This document shows positions 41,017 to 50,678 of a DNA stretch of 64,000 bases, in pieces. Made by a program: the position numbers and the translations under genes. Source of the stretch: Atopostipes sp963558565 (lineage in GTDB: Bacteria > Bacillota > Bacilli > Lactobacillales > Carnobacteriaceae_A); NCBI GenBank assembly GCA_963558565.1, contig CAUWGX010000004.1, positions 124,001-188,000 of the forward strand. Direction: 5' to 3'. Each line of letters starts with the position of its first letter. The first letter of the stretch is position 1. The notes beneath the pieces are model-generated. The model saw nothing but the letters and a program-made list of their open reading frames with translations, made no database searches and was not told where the DNA came from.

Positions 41017-42420
41017 ATGAAAGAGTACAAATTATACTATGACGGACAGTGGAAAGAATCTGATGGAAATGAATTTACTGAAGTTGAAAATCCAGCAACA
41101 GAGGACATCATTGCTAAAGTTCCTAAGGGGGTTAAAAGTGATGTAGATAAAGTCGTTCAATCAGCTTCTAATGCATTCAATGAATGGAATGCTACAGAAC
41201 CTAGTCAACGAGCAGAATATGTAGAACAAATTTTGGATGGTATTAAAAATAGACAAGAAGAATTTGTTGAAGCTATTGTAAGTGAATTAGGAGCTCCTAA
41301 AACATTTTCGGAGAAAGGACATTTACCTTTAACGCTTAATGAAATGGAAGCTACTTTAAATGAATTTAAAACCTTTAATTTTAAAGAAGAAACAAAAGGG
41401 TCTACAGTTATTAAAGAAGGTTTCGGCGTTGTAGCGTGTGTAACTCCATGGAATTATCCGCTAAATCAGATCCAAAGAAAAATAACCCCAGCTCTCTTAG
41501 CAGGAAATACTGTAGTCGTTAAACCTGCAAGTATGACACCAATTAGTGCAATGATTCTTGCAGACATTATTGACAATACAGATTTACCTAAAGGAGTATT
41601 TAATTTAGTCACTGGAAGTGGGAGTGTTGTTGGTGATTATCTCACAAAACATAAAGATGTTTCTGTAGTTTCTTTTACAGGCTCTACTTCAGTTGGGAGT
41701 GATATGTATAAAAATGCAGCTCCAAATATCAAAAAAGTCGTCCTTGAATTAGGTGGTAAATCACCATTAATTTATTTAAAGGGTGGGGATGTAGAATTAG
41801 CTGTGAATAAAGCTGCCACTACATTTTTAGATAATGCAGGGCAATCTTGTGTTGCTCTTACTCGATTACTTGTACCTAATGATCAGTTAGATGAATTCAA
41901 GTCTGTTATCAAAGATCAATATAAAAATATTATTGTTGGTGATCCAACAGAAGAGGATGTTGACGTAGGTCCATTAATATCTGCAGGACAAAAAGAAACA
42001 GTATTGAACTACATTGAAAAAGGAAAAGAAGAAGGTGCAGAAATTTTACTAGGAGGAGACGAAATAGATAGAGAGGGATATTTTGTCGAACCTACTGTAT
42101 TTGTCAATGTAACTAACGATATGACAATTGCACAAGAAGAAATATTTGGGCCAGTTCTTTCTGTAATTACTTATGACAATGTAGAAAATGCTGTTGAAAT
42201 TGCTAATGACTCAGATTATGGTTTGTCAGGAGCGGTAGTAGGTCCTCATGAACAAGCGATTGAGGTAGCTCAAAAGATGCGTACTGGGAATATTACAGTG
42301 AACGAAGCACAAGTATCCCCAGAAGCACCGTTTGGAGGATATAAAGAATCAGGTTTAGGACGAGAAAATGGGGTGTACGGTATAGAAGACTATCTTGAGA
42401 TAAAAGCAATTTTTTCTTAA
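41017..42420 (+). CDS. NAD(P)-dependent aldehyde dehydrogenase
   Basis: A 467-residue enzyme of the ALDH superfamily that oxidises an aldehyde to an acid. CVTPWNYPLNQ, SFTGSTSVGSDM, LELGGKSP (general base Glu) and GQSCVALTR (nucleophile Cys) are intact, as is the C-terminal PFGGYKESGLGREN. AGAGGAGGAG lies before the ATG. It belongs with the nucleoside-type locus although a terminator-like element separates it from the transporter. Substrate unknown; it may handle an aldehyde arising from the iron ADH branch. Confidence 0.9.
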   Translation: MKEYKLYYDGQWKESDGNEFTEVENPATEDIIAKVPKGVKSDVDKVVQSASNAFNEWNATEPSQRAEYVEQILDGIKNRQEEFVEAIVSELGAPKTFSEKGHLPLTLNEMEATLNEFKTFNFKEETKGSTVIKEGFGVVACVTPWNYPLNQIQRKITPALLAGNTVVVKPASMTPISAMILADIIDNTDLPKGVFNLVTGSGSVVGDYLTKHKDVSVVSFTGSTSVGSDMYKNAAPNIKKVVLELGGKSPLIYLKGGDVELAVNKAATTFLDNAGQSCVALTRLLVPNDQLDEFKSVIKDQYKNIIVGDPTEEDVDVGPLISAGQKETVLNYIEKGKEEGAEILLGGDEIDREGYFVEPTVFVNVTNDMTIAQEEIFGPVLSVITYDNVENAVEIANDSDYGLSGAVVGPHEQAIEVAQKMRTGNITVNEAQVSPEAPFGGYKESGLGRENGVYGIEDYLEIKAIFS

Positions 42421-42478
42421 TGAAAGTTGGAAGAATATTGAGAAATATAAACCATTAAGAAAAAATTATAGATATTTT

Positions 42479-42492
42479 TGAAAGCGATTAAA
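42479..42492. promoter_or_regulatory. cre-like site upstream of the second nucleoside hydrolase
   Basis: TGAAAGCGATTAAA fits TGNAANCGNTTNCA apart from A for C at position 13. Confidence 0.5.
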
Positions 42493-42634
42493 CTAAGTTG
42501 TAAGTATGTGTCATAAGATTATTTATCCCCATATTATAAAAATCTACTATTATGAGCAAGAATTGCATCATAAATAAAAAGAGAATAAATATTGTGAACT
42601 TAGAAATAAATATTATAAAGGAGAAGCTTTTACA

Positions 42635-43579
42635 ATGAGTAACTATAAAAAAGTAATTTTAGATTGTGATCCTGGGCATGATGATGCAGTATCCATTATA
42701 CTGGCTGCATCAAAGGTTAGTACATTAAACATTGAAGCGATTACTACTGTAGCTGGGAATGTGGAAGTTGAAAAAAATACACTAAATGCCTTAAGAATAT
42801 GTGATATTATTGGCTTAGATGATGTACCTGTAGCGCAAGGAGCAGATAGACCTCTTATACGAGAAAAAGAAATTGCTGAAGAAATTCACGGTGAAACAGG
42901 TTTAGATGGCCCCAATCTCCCAGATACCCCAGTAAAGGAAAAAGTTGAACAACATGCTGTTGATTTAATTATTGAAAAAGTACTAGCTTCTGATGATGAT
43001 ATTACGCTAGTCCCAACAGGACCACTAACAAACATTGCTATGGCAATGATTAGAGAGCCAAAAATCATTCCGAAAATTAAAGAAATAGTTTTAATGGGCG
43101 GAGGTACATTTGGTAACTGGACGCCGACTGCTGAATTTAACATCTATGTAGACGCTGAAGCTGCTAAAATAGTCTTTGAAAGTGGCGTTCCAATTACAAT
43201 GTTTGGCTTAGATGTAACTCATCAAGCACTTGCCACACAAGATATCATTAGTGACTTAGCTAAAATTGATAATGAAGTTTCAGAATTTGTGGTAGAACTG
43301 TTGAAGTTTTTTGCACAGACATATAAAGATTATTTTGGATTTCTAGGCGGACCAATCCATGATGCTTGTACAGTTGCTTATCTTATTGATCCTTCGATAT
43401 TTGATATTCAACATACACATGTTGATATTGAAACAAAAGGAGACTTTACATATGGAGTGACATCCGTAGACTTACTTGAAACTACTGGTAAAACACCAAA
43501 CGTACAGTTTGCAACTCAATTGGATGAAGAAAAGTTTTGGGGCTTATTTACTAGTGCGCTGGAATCTTATTCTAAATAA
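42635..43579 (+). CDS. Second inosine-uridine-type nucleoside hydrolase
   Basis: A 314-residue N-ribohydrolase with DCDPGHDDAVSI at the N-terminus, LVPTGPLTNIAMA, VLMGGGT, EFNIYVDAEAA and GPIHDACTVAY. It is a paralogue of the enzyme at 32953 but well diverged, so their base specificities probably differ. It has its own leader of about 210 bp with a cre-like site. Free ribose would go to the ribokinase encoded next. Confidence 0.92.
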   Translation: MSNYKKVILDCDPGHDDAVSIILAASKVSTLNIEAITTVAGNVEVEKNTLNALRICDIIGLDDVPVAQGADRPLIREKEIAEEIHGETGLDGPNLPDTPVKEKVEQHAVDLIIEKVLASDDDITLVPTGPLTNIAMAMIREPKIIPKIKEIVLMGGGTFGNWTPTAEFNIYVDAEAAKIVFESGVPITMFGLDVTHQALATQDIISDLAKIDNEVSEFVVELLKFFAQTYKDYFGFLGGPIHDACTVAYLIDPSIFDIQHTHVDIETKGDFTYGVTSVDLLETTGKTPNVQFATQLDEEKFWGLFTSALESYSK

Positions 43580-43875
43580 TTACGTAATTTATTTTTAGAA
43601 TAATTTTCATATAGGGTATCCATAGAAAATAATTAAACAACTGTTAATACATTTGAATATAAACTGTATTTAATCATGAAAATTTATAAAAAGGTTCTAG
43701 TATGATTGAGTAATCTCAGGAGTACTATGAATCTTTTTTGATTATAGAATAGGCATAGCAATTCTCAATTTATGGTCTTGCAGATAAATTATAATATTTT
43801 TGAATTATAAAAAGAGCAAAATAAATCAACATTGGAAATTAAAGTTAAATATCGCAGAAGCAGGAGAGATTATAA
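43580..43875. other. AT-rich gap before the second ribokinase gene
   Basis: About 300 bp without a gene. A possible weak hairpin and T run near 43700-43740 (AATCTTTTTTGATT) is the only notable element. A promoter for ribokinase may be here but is not clear. Confidence 0.4.
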
Positions 43876-44769
43876 ATGGCAAATTCACTGATAACAGTTA
43901 TTGGAAGCATTAATATGGATATGGTCACTGTTACTAATTCTGTGCCAAAACAAGGAGAAACGAAGATAGGAGAAGCATATAGGCTTAATCCTGGAGGAAA
44001 AGGAGCAAACCAAGCGATATCTGCTGCGCGTCTAGGAGCAGATATTCAAATGATTGGCATGGTGGGTGATGATCAGCATGGTACTCAATTACTTGAAAAT
44101 CTAGATAATGAAGGTGTTTCCACGGAAATGATAAAGAAAACACCTGAGGAGCATACAGGGATTGCGAATATTATTGTTTCTGGTCGAGACAATCGAATAA
44201 TCGTAATACCTGGTGCAAATGATAAAGTAACTTCAAATTATGTAAAACAATTTGAAAAAGAAATCCTTCGGAGTGATCTTGTACTCTTACAATTTGAAAT
44301 TCCTTTAGAGACAGTTTTATATTGTTTAGAATTTTGTAACTTGAATGGTATTCCGATCATTGTCAATCCAGCTCCGGCTAAAAGTATTGCAAAAGATCAT
44401 TGGATGAAAGCCACTTATATCACTCCAAATGAGAATGAAGCTTATCAATTATTTGATAAGAAAAACACAGTTAATCAACTAACTGATCGGCTAGTTATTA
44501 CTAAGGGAGCATATGGCGTCTCTTATTATATAAAGGACAAACAGATGAATATTCCGGCACACTTAGTCACTCCAGTAGACACAACAGGAGCAGGTGATAC
44601 TTTTAATGGAGCATTGTCGGTTGCAGTATCTGAAAAAGAAGATTTAAGTACAGCAATTAGATTTGCAAATGCAGCATCGGCATTATCAATTCAAAAATTT
44701 GGAGCACAAGAAGGGATGCCAACTCGAAAAGAAGTTGAATATTTTCTGAGAAAAAATAAAAAATATTAG
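43876..44769 (+). CDS. rbsK: Second ribokinase
   Basis: A 297-residue PfkB kinase with VIGSINMDMV, NPGGKGANQAISAARLG and an intact DTTGAGDTFNGAL. It is a true ribokinase by motif, paralogous to the gene at 33922. It completes a nucleoside-to-ribose-5-phosphate route with the preceding hydrolase. A bidirectional terminator follows. Confidence 0.9.
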   Translation: MANSLITVIGSINMDMVTVTNSVPKQGETKIGEAYRLNPGGKGANQAISAARLGADIQMIGMVGDDQHGTQLLENLDNEGVSTEMIKKTPEEHTGIANIIVSGRDNRIIVIPGANDKVTSNYVKQFEKEILRSDLVLLQFEIPLETVLYCLEFCNLNGIPIIVNPAPAKSIAKDHWMKATYITPNENEAYQLFDKKNTVNQLTDRLVITKGAYGVSYYIKDKQMNIPAHLVTPVDTTGAGDTFNGALSVAVSEKEDLSTAIRFANAASALSIQKFGAQEGMPTRKEVEYFLRKNKKY

Positions 44770-44896
44770 GACATTGATTACTTCGACTATTCCTATTGAT
44801 AATAAAGTATAAGATCCCAGAAAATTAGTATTCAAAGCCAAAGTGAAAAATATTGAAACCATTAATTTTTTTCTTAGTTGGCCCATTCCACATCCT

Positions 44897-44950
44897 AAAT
44901 AGCTCTTATTAAAAGAGAAGTAAACACCTTTTAATGAGAGCTATTTATTA
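44897..44950. terminator. Bidirectional terminator between convergent units
   Basis: AAATAGCTCTTATTAAAAG and CTTTTAATGAGAGCTATTT pair over 19 bp with one mismatch (G-U in RNA). It ends the ribokinase transcript on plus and the S9 peptidase transcript on minus. Confidence 0.85.
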
Positions 44951-44969
44951 TTGACTATGGATGCTGAAA

Positions 44970-46949
44970 TTATTCTTTTTCATAATAGTGATTAAACCAA
45001 TTTATAATACCTTCTAAACGTTGAATCCGTTGTTCTGGATGACCTGAACGGGATAGTTCATGGCTTGCATTATGGAAAACAAGCATTTCCGTTTCTTTTC
45101 CAAAATATTTTAAAGAGGTGTAGAATTGTTGTGCTTGTTCAAATGGACAGCGATAGTCATTTAAGGGATGCAGTAACAAGAGAGGAGTCTCCACTTGATC
45201 AGCGTAGGCTTGAGGTGAATTTTTCCACATTTTCTCTATTTCTGTAATATCTGCACCAATTTGATCACGAAAAAAGAAATAGCCAATATCTGAAGTGCTA
45301 AATAGGCTAACAAAATTCGACATTGATCGTTGAGAAGCTGCTGCTTTAAATCGATGGTCACGAGTCACAATCCAATTGGTCATAAATCCCCCATAAGATC
45401 CTCCCGTTAAGAAAAGGTTCTCTTCATCAATAAAGGGATATTCTTTACAAGCTTCGCTAATAGCAGTCATTAAATCCGTATAATCTTCTTTTCCATAGCG
45501 TTCGTAAACGCCTAAGACATGATCCTGTCCATAACCATAAGAACCTCGTGGATTAATTAATAGCACACAATAACCATTCGCAGCCATATATTGAGCTTCA
45601 TGGTAGAAATTAGAAGCATGCATAGCGTAAGGACCACCATGAATATTTAAAATGAGCGGATATTGCTTGTTGACATCAAAATTTGGTGGCTGTACGAAAT
45701 AACCATGAATAATACCTCCATCTTCTGCCTCATATTGAACTTCTTGGTAATTTGCTAAAAGATAGTCGCTGTAATGAGCTTCTATATCTGAGCTTAAATA
45801 TCTCCAAATTTTTCCATTAAATAATTGCCAAGTAAAAGGCTTGTCAAAACGAGAAGTAGACGCTAATATATCTCCATTTTCTAAAACTAGGTATTCCTTT
45901 AAAACTTGTCCTTTTTCTGAAATAAGCTTCATGTTACCTTTTAAAGAGACCTGGTATAACAAAACATCTCCATATTCAGAGGTTTGAACATAAAAACTTT
46001 GACTATCAGGAGCCCATTGAATAAGTGACCGAGTGATATGTTGATAAAAATCAGAAACACTATTGTCTGCGAATTGTATATCCAAATCTTCAGAAAGGTT
46101 TTGAAAGTCTTTTGTTTTGGTATTGTAAAGATAAAGGTTGAATTGGTTATTGGTCTCGTAAGGGAGTTCTGAACCAACCATCGCTACAAAATGACCATCA
46201 GGTGAAGGAGCAGCTTCACTGAAAATACCTTTTTCAAATTGTGCAGTCAATTTACTAGTTTCAGCAGTCTGGCGGTCGTAAATAAAAACAGCAGAGTCTT
46301 GGTTCCAGTCACTATTAGGGTCAACTTGTCCTTCATAGTAAATGTAGCGACTGTCTGAACTGACGGAAACAATCCGTCTAAGACCATAGCCAGTGGATTG
46401 AGGATCAATGACGGTATAATTTTCTTCACTTAATTTTTGTTCACAAAGATAATTTTTCTTTTCCTTATCTACAAAACCTATTCCGTCTGCTTGATAATTT
46501 AATGTTTTAATTTTACGAGAATAAGGATTTTCTTTTGGATCTGTCTCTTTTTCTTCTAATCGAAGAGAAGTTGTAAATAAAAAGGACTCAGTATTCGGAA
46601 TCCATTCCACATGATTTATACCAGATTCAGTTTGCGTTAACACTTGCTGAGTGTGGCTTTTTAAATGATAACTATGTACCTGTGGCTTTTGTGTTTGATT
46701 ATCATTCGATAAATAAAGTAGATAGCCATTTTGATAAGTGGGGGAGTAATTCTCTTTTCCATTGCTAACTAGTAACTCATCAGCGCCTGAATGGAGATCG
46801 TAAAATCGAATGTCTGATCTATAAGCTTCATTGGCTTTATCAAAGTAAGAATAAACGTAATAAAAAGCTTCGTTTTTAGGATCATAAGTAGGAGCCGATC
46901 CATATTCTAGGTCATATATAGTATGAGCATTTTTAAATGTCTTCATCAA
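44970..46949 (-). CDS. S9 prolyl-oligopeptidase family peptidase
   Basis: A 659-residue cytoplasmic serine peptidase of the acylaminoacyl-peptidase branch. The first 400 residues form repeated beta-propeller blades. The C-terminal alpha/beta-hydrolase has the nucleophile in GGSYGGFMTNW, Asp in LNDYRCPFEQ and His in FHNASHELS. It trims short peptides, possibly those imported by the divergent peptide transporter. It lies downstream of the binding-protein gene on the same strand, behind a terminator. Confidence 0.9.
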   Translation of the reverse strand: MMKTFKNAHTIYDLEYGSAPTYDPKNEAFYYVYSYFDKANEAYRSDIRFYDLHSGADELLVSNGKENYSPTYQNGYLLYLSNDNQTQKPQVHSYHLKSHTQQVLTQTESGINHVEWIPNTESFLFTTSLRLEEKETDPKENPYSRKIKTLNYQADGIGFVDKEKKNYLCEQKLSEENYTVIDPQSTGYGLRRIVSVSSDSRYIYYEGQVDPNSDWNQDSAVFIYDRQTAETSKLTAQFEKGIFSEAAPSPDGHFVAMVGSELPYETNNQFNLYLYNTKTKDFQNLSEDLDIQFADNSVSDFYQHITRSLIQWAPDSQSFYVQTSEYGDVLLYQVSLKGNMKLISEKGQVLKEYLVLENGDILASTSRFDKPFTWQLFNGKIWRYLSSDIEAHYSDYLLANYQEVQYEAEDGGIIHGYFVQPPNFDVNKQYPLILNIHGGPYAMHASNFYHEAQYMAANGYCVLLINPRGSYGYGQDHVLGVYERYGKEDYTDLMTAISEACKEYPFIDEENLFLTGGSYGGFMTNWIVTRDHRFKAAASQRSMSNFVSLFSTSDIGYFFFRDQIGADITEIEKMWKNSPQAYADQVETPLLLLHPLNDYRCPFEQAQQFYTSLKYFGKETEMLVFHNASHELSRSGHPEQRIQRLEGIINWFNHYYEKE

Positions 46950-47007
46950 TTTAATTCCTTTCAGTCCTCATAATTTTTTGTCTAATCGGAAGGGTAGCGA
47001 CTCTTAT

Positions 47008-47040
47008 TAAAAAGAACCAGGATAACAGATATCCTGGTTT
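47008..47040 (-). terminator. Terminator after the binding-protein gene
   Basis: AACCAGGAT and ATCCTGGTT form a perfect 9-bp stem with a 7-nt loop. On the minus strand it is followed by CTTTTTAAT. Confidence 0.8.
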
Positions 47041-47053
47041 CGTTTTTAATGAT

Positions 47054-48637
47054 TTAATTATTCGTTAGTGAAACGTTCGTGCCATCATTACCAACAATAA
47101 CAATAGAGCTATCTGCTCTGACGGTATATCCCTCAACATCATTAGAAATTCCATCTGCTTTTTCGCTAGCTTCTAACTCAATACGTGTGAAATCTGACAT
47201 GATGATTTCCAATGCTTCTTGGTATAAGTTATAGCGACTTTCTTGATCTAATTCAATTTGCGCAGCATCAAGTAATGCATCAACTTCCTCATTACTATAA
47301 CCTTTCCCATTTCCTAAAGCTCCAATTTCATCAGAATGAAAGAGCTTATTCAAGTAAAAGTATGGATCTGGCCCCCATGACCATCCACCTAAGTTCATAC
47401 CTGCTTGTCCTGAGGCTACTGTTTCGCTATACGTACCCCATTCTTGTGGGTGGAGATTAACATCGATATTTAAATTGTCTTTCATTTGTGCTTGGAAAAT
47501 GGTTGCATAATTCATTCTTGATTCTGAAGCGTAAAAGTCGATTTCAAATCCATCTGGATATCCAGCGGCTGATAATAATTCTTTAGCCCCTTCAGGGTCA
47601 TATTCAACAGCGAATTCTTCAGGGTTTTCTGGGTAGCCCCATGACGCAGGGGGTATTGGTGAGAGAGAAGCTTCAGCACCTCCCCATTGGTTAACTCCTT
47701 GGATAATATCTTCTTTATTAGTAGCCATGATAATTGCTTGGCGAACTTCAGGATCTGCCGTTGGTCCTTCCACATTATTCAAATCAATATAGTTGGTAGA
47801 AAATCCGGGTACGCTGACTAATTCTACTTTGTCATTTTGTTCAATGATTTCACGATTTTGGCCGCTAACATCAGTCGCTATATGAATATCGCCCGCCAAA
47901 AGTGAATTTGACATTTGGGTAGGATCTTCAATCACTCGGAATGAAACGCCTTCTAAGTGAGGTGTTTCTCCCCAATAGTTTTCATTACTTACTAAATCAA
48001 TGCGTTGTCCGGCAGTATAGTTATCGAGTGCGAATGGTCCTGTTCCAATAAAGTTTTGCCCAAACTGATCGCCCCAACCTTCAACTTCTTCTTTCGGGAT
48101 AATAACATTTCCTGGATCAGTTAACATATTCAAAAATGGCGCATTAGGTTCTGTTAAATGAACGGCTACTTCAAATTCATTTAAAACTTCTACATTATCC
48201 ACACCCGTTAAGCGATTTAAAGAAGATTCAAAAGCGGAACGTTCTAATGAATACTTCACATCCTCCGCTGTCATTTGACGGCCCTCTTGATATTCGCCTG
48301 GTTGGAAATAAACATCATCCCGTAAGTTAAAGGTATAAGTGCTTCCATCTTCTGAAACTTCCCAATCAGTCGCTAAATTGGGTTCGAAATCTGAATAATC
48401 TTCATTATAGATAACAAGTGTGTCTCCTAATTGTCGAATGACGTTTGATTCGTATACTCCTGTATATTTTGTTGGATCTAAATTATTAGGGTTAGCCGAT
48501 AGCCCGATATTTAAGATGCCGCTAGCTTGATCCTCCCCATTTGCTGACGAATCAGTGTCGTTTGATGGACTAGTACAAGCGACTAGTAAGCTCAAACCCA
48601 AAAAAGCAGCTAATACATATTTTAGTTTTTTCCTCAT
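47054..48637 (-). CDS. Peptide ABC transporter substrate-binding lipoprotein (family 5)
   Basis: A 527-residue solute-binding protein of the DppA/OppA type. The signal peptide ends in the lipobox SLLVAC, followed by a Ser/Asp-rich linker. Family 5 features include LNIGLSANPNNLDPTKYTGVYESNVI, the AEDVKYSLER element and the region HIATDVSGQ. It binds peptides or related solutes outside the membrane and passes them to the permeases of the divergent dppBCDF-like operon, to which it is linked by a 195-bp promoter region. Confidence 0.92.
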   Translation of the reverse strand: MRKKLKYVLAAFLGLSLLVACTSPSNDTDSSANGEDQASGILNIGLSANPNNLDPTKYTGVYESNVIRQLGDTLVIYNEDYSDFEPNLATDWEVSEDGSTYTFNLRDDVYFQPGEYQEGRQMTAEDVKYSLERSAFESSLNRLTGVDNVEVLNEFEVAVHLTEPNAPFLNMLTDPGNVIIPKEEVEGWGDQFGQNFIGTGPFALDNYTAGQRIDLVSNENYWGETPHLEGVSFRVIEDPTQMSNSLLAGDIHIATDVSGQNREIIEQNDKVELVSVPGFSTNYIDLNNVEGPTADPEVRQAIIMATNKEDIIQGVNQWGGAEASLSPIPPASWGYPENPEEFAVEYDPEGAKELLSAAGYPDGFEIDFYASESRMNYATIFQAQMKDNLNIDVNLHPQEWGTYSETVASGQAGMNLGGWSWGPDPYFYLNKLFHSDEIGALGNGKGYSNEEVDALLDAAQIELDQESRYNLYQEALEIIMSDFTRIELEASEKADGISNDVEGYTVRADSSIVIVGNDGTNVSLTNN

Positions 48638-48832
48638 TTTCTTCCTCCTGTAAAAATATTATAGCTCAGATTGTATCACTCAATGTGAGTGAAGTAAATA
48701 ATTAGTTAGAAATAAATTAATTGAAATGCGGTTTATTTTAATTTAATTCTAATAATCTCTCGATTATTTAAAAAGACTGTGGTAGAATTCAATTTATGAA
48801 TTTTTATCTATTAAAAAATGGGGGTTATTTTA

Positions 48833-49789
48833 GTGGGAAGATATATATTTAGACGAATCATGAATATTATCCCAACTTTATTTATTGTTGCGGTTATTAT
48901 TTTCGTCATCACTCGTATTATTCCTGGGGATCCAGCAGCTACTATATTAGGACCACAAGCGGGTGTAGCGGAAATAGAACAAATGAGAATTGAGATGGGT
49001 TTAGATCAATCTTATTTGGAACAATTTTTTTCATTTATAAGTGGTTTATTCCAAGGTGATTTGGGGTACTCTTTTGCATATCAAATGGATGTGAACCAGC
49101 TCATTTTAGAACGTTTTCCAAATACGATTATCTTAACCGTTGCTGCACTTATTATTTCCTTAATTATTGGGGTTTCTGCTGGAATTTTTTCAGCTTATCA
49201 TAAAAATACTTGGATGGATTATTTGATTACTACTCTATCTTTAGTCGGTGTTTCCATGCCTATATTTTGGCTGGGCGTCATGTTGGTGCTTGTATTTAGT
49301 GTTAATTTTAGTTTGCTACCAGCAACCGGTATGGGGTATTTAGATCAAGGGATTGATGTTTTCGTCCAGCATCTCTTATTACCAAGTCTGACCCTAGCGA
49401 CTATACCCACTGCTTATTTTGCACGAATTACACGTTCAAGTATGCTAGAGGTGTTAAATGAAGATTATATTCGAACAGCACGAGCTAAAGGCTTAAAAGA
49501 AAATCTAGTAATATGGAAGCATGCTTTGAAAAATGCTTTAAATCCAATTTTATCTGTTTTAGGTATGCAAGTGGCCGGATTACTTGGCGGATCAGTGGTT
49601 ACCGAATCTATTTTTGCTTGGCCAGGTATGGGAAATTTAATCGTTGACGCTATTGATCGTCGAGACTTTGGCGTTGTTCAAGGCGTGGTCATTTTTATAG
49701 CGTTTATTTATATTGTTGTAAATCTAATCATTGATATTCAATATAAAGTTGTAAATCCGAAAATCACTTATGAGAGCGGTGAAAAATAA
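48833..49789 (+). CDS. dppB: Peptide ABC transporter permease (DppB-like)
   Basis: A 318-residue permease with six membrane segments. A GTG at 48833, 8 nt after GGGGG, is preferred to the ATG at 48818, which precedes that site. N-terminal RYIFRRIMNIIPTLFIVAVI and the EAA-type loop DYIRTARAKGLKENLVIWKHALKNAL are characteristic. Its stop codon overlaps the next start (taATG). Confidence 0.9.
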   Translation: MGRYIFRRIMNIIPTLFIVAVIIFVITRIIPGDPAATILGPQAGVAEIEQMRIEMGLDQSYLEQFFSFISGLFQGDLGYSFAYQMDVNQLILERFPNTIILTVAALIISLIIGVSAGIFSAYHKNTWMDYLITTLSLVGVSMPIFWLGVMLVLVFSVNFSLLPATGMGYLDQGIDVFVQHLLLPSLTLATIPTAYFARITRSSMLEVLNEDYIRTARAKGLKENLVIWKHALKNALNPILSVLGMQVAGLLGGSVVTESIFAWPGMGNLIVDAIDRRDFGVVQGVVIFIAFIYIVVNLIIDIQYKVVNPKITYESGEK

Positions 49790-50664
49790 TGGAAAGTACA
49801 AAAAGCGTAGAAATAGAAGATGTCCAAATTCGACCTGGCTTCTTTAATCGCTTATTTAGGAATAAATTAGCTATTATCGGTTTTGTGATTGTTGTTATTT
49901 TAATTCTGATTGCAATTTTTGCACCACTTATTGCCACACATGAACCAAATACGATGGATGTGACCGTACCTTTTCTAAAACCTGGTGAAAGTGGTCATAT
50001 CCTAGGAACGGATAACTACGGACGTGATTTGTTCAGCCGTATTATATATGGCTCTAGAGTTTCTTTAATCGCTTCTTTGTCAGCTGTTGCGATCGGAGGA
50101 GTCGTTGGTATCATTTTAGGGTTAATTTCAGGTTATGCCGGGGGCTGGGTAGATTCTCTTATTATGCGAATAATGGATGGATTTTCAGCGTTCCCATTTG
50201 TTTTATTAGCCATATTTTTAATGACAGTTTTTGGTCAAGGTCTAGGGAATGTTATTTTAGCTATTGGAATTGGGAATGTTCCTGGATTTACTCGTATTGT
50301 AAGAGGGCAAGTATTAGCAGTGAAAGAGGAAGAGTTTGTAGAGGTTCTACATTCATTAGGCGCTTCAAGTAATCGAATACTTTTTCTGCATATTTTTCCA
50401 AATGCTGTAGCACCTATAGTTGTTCACGCTACTTCAAGTATCGCTGGGGCTATTATTTCTGAAGCTACTTTGAGTTTCTTGGGATTAGGTGTAGCGCCAC
50501 CGACTCCTTCGTGGGGATCTATTTTAAGCGAAGGTCGTAATTATTTAGTGTTAAATCCAGAAATTGCTACCTACTCAGGTCTCGCCATATTGGTTACTGT
50601 TTTAGGGATTAATATTCTCGGAGATGGTATTCGCGATGCGCTGGATCCAAAACTGGAAAAATAG
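49789..50664 (+). CDS. dppC: Peptide ABC transporter permease (DppC-like)
   Basis: A 291-residue permease. It carries the N-terminal OppC-type region (FFNRLFRNKLAIIGFVIVVI), LGTDNYGRDLFSRIIYGSRVSL and the EEEFVEVLHSLGASSNRILFLHIFPN coupling loop. It is translationally coupled to the DppB-like gene. Confidence 0.92.
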   Translation: MESTKSVEIEDVQIRPGFFNRLFRNKLAIIGFVIVVILILIAIFAPLIATHEPNTMDVTVPFLKPGESGHILGTDNYGRDLFSRIIYGSRVSLIASLSAVAIGGVVGIILGLISGYAGGWVDSLIMRIMDGFSAFPFVLLAIFLMTVFGQGLGNVILAIGIGNVPGFTRIVRGQVLAVKEEEFVEVLHSLGASSNRILFLHIFPNAVAPIVVHATSSIAGAIISEATLSFLGLGVAPPTPSWGSILSEGRNYLVLNPEIATYSGLAILVTVLGINILGDGIRDALDPKLEK

Positions 50665-50678
50665 GCAGGAGGTAAAGA

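Noticed and set aside
48638..48832. Riboswitch or T-box in the divergent peptide-transport promoter region
   Set aside because: No specifier loop, T-box sequence or terminator/antiterminator pair is visible; the sequence is simply AT-rich.
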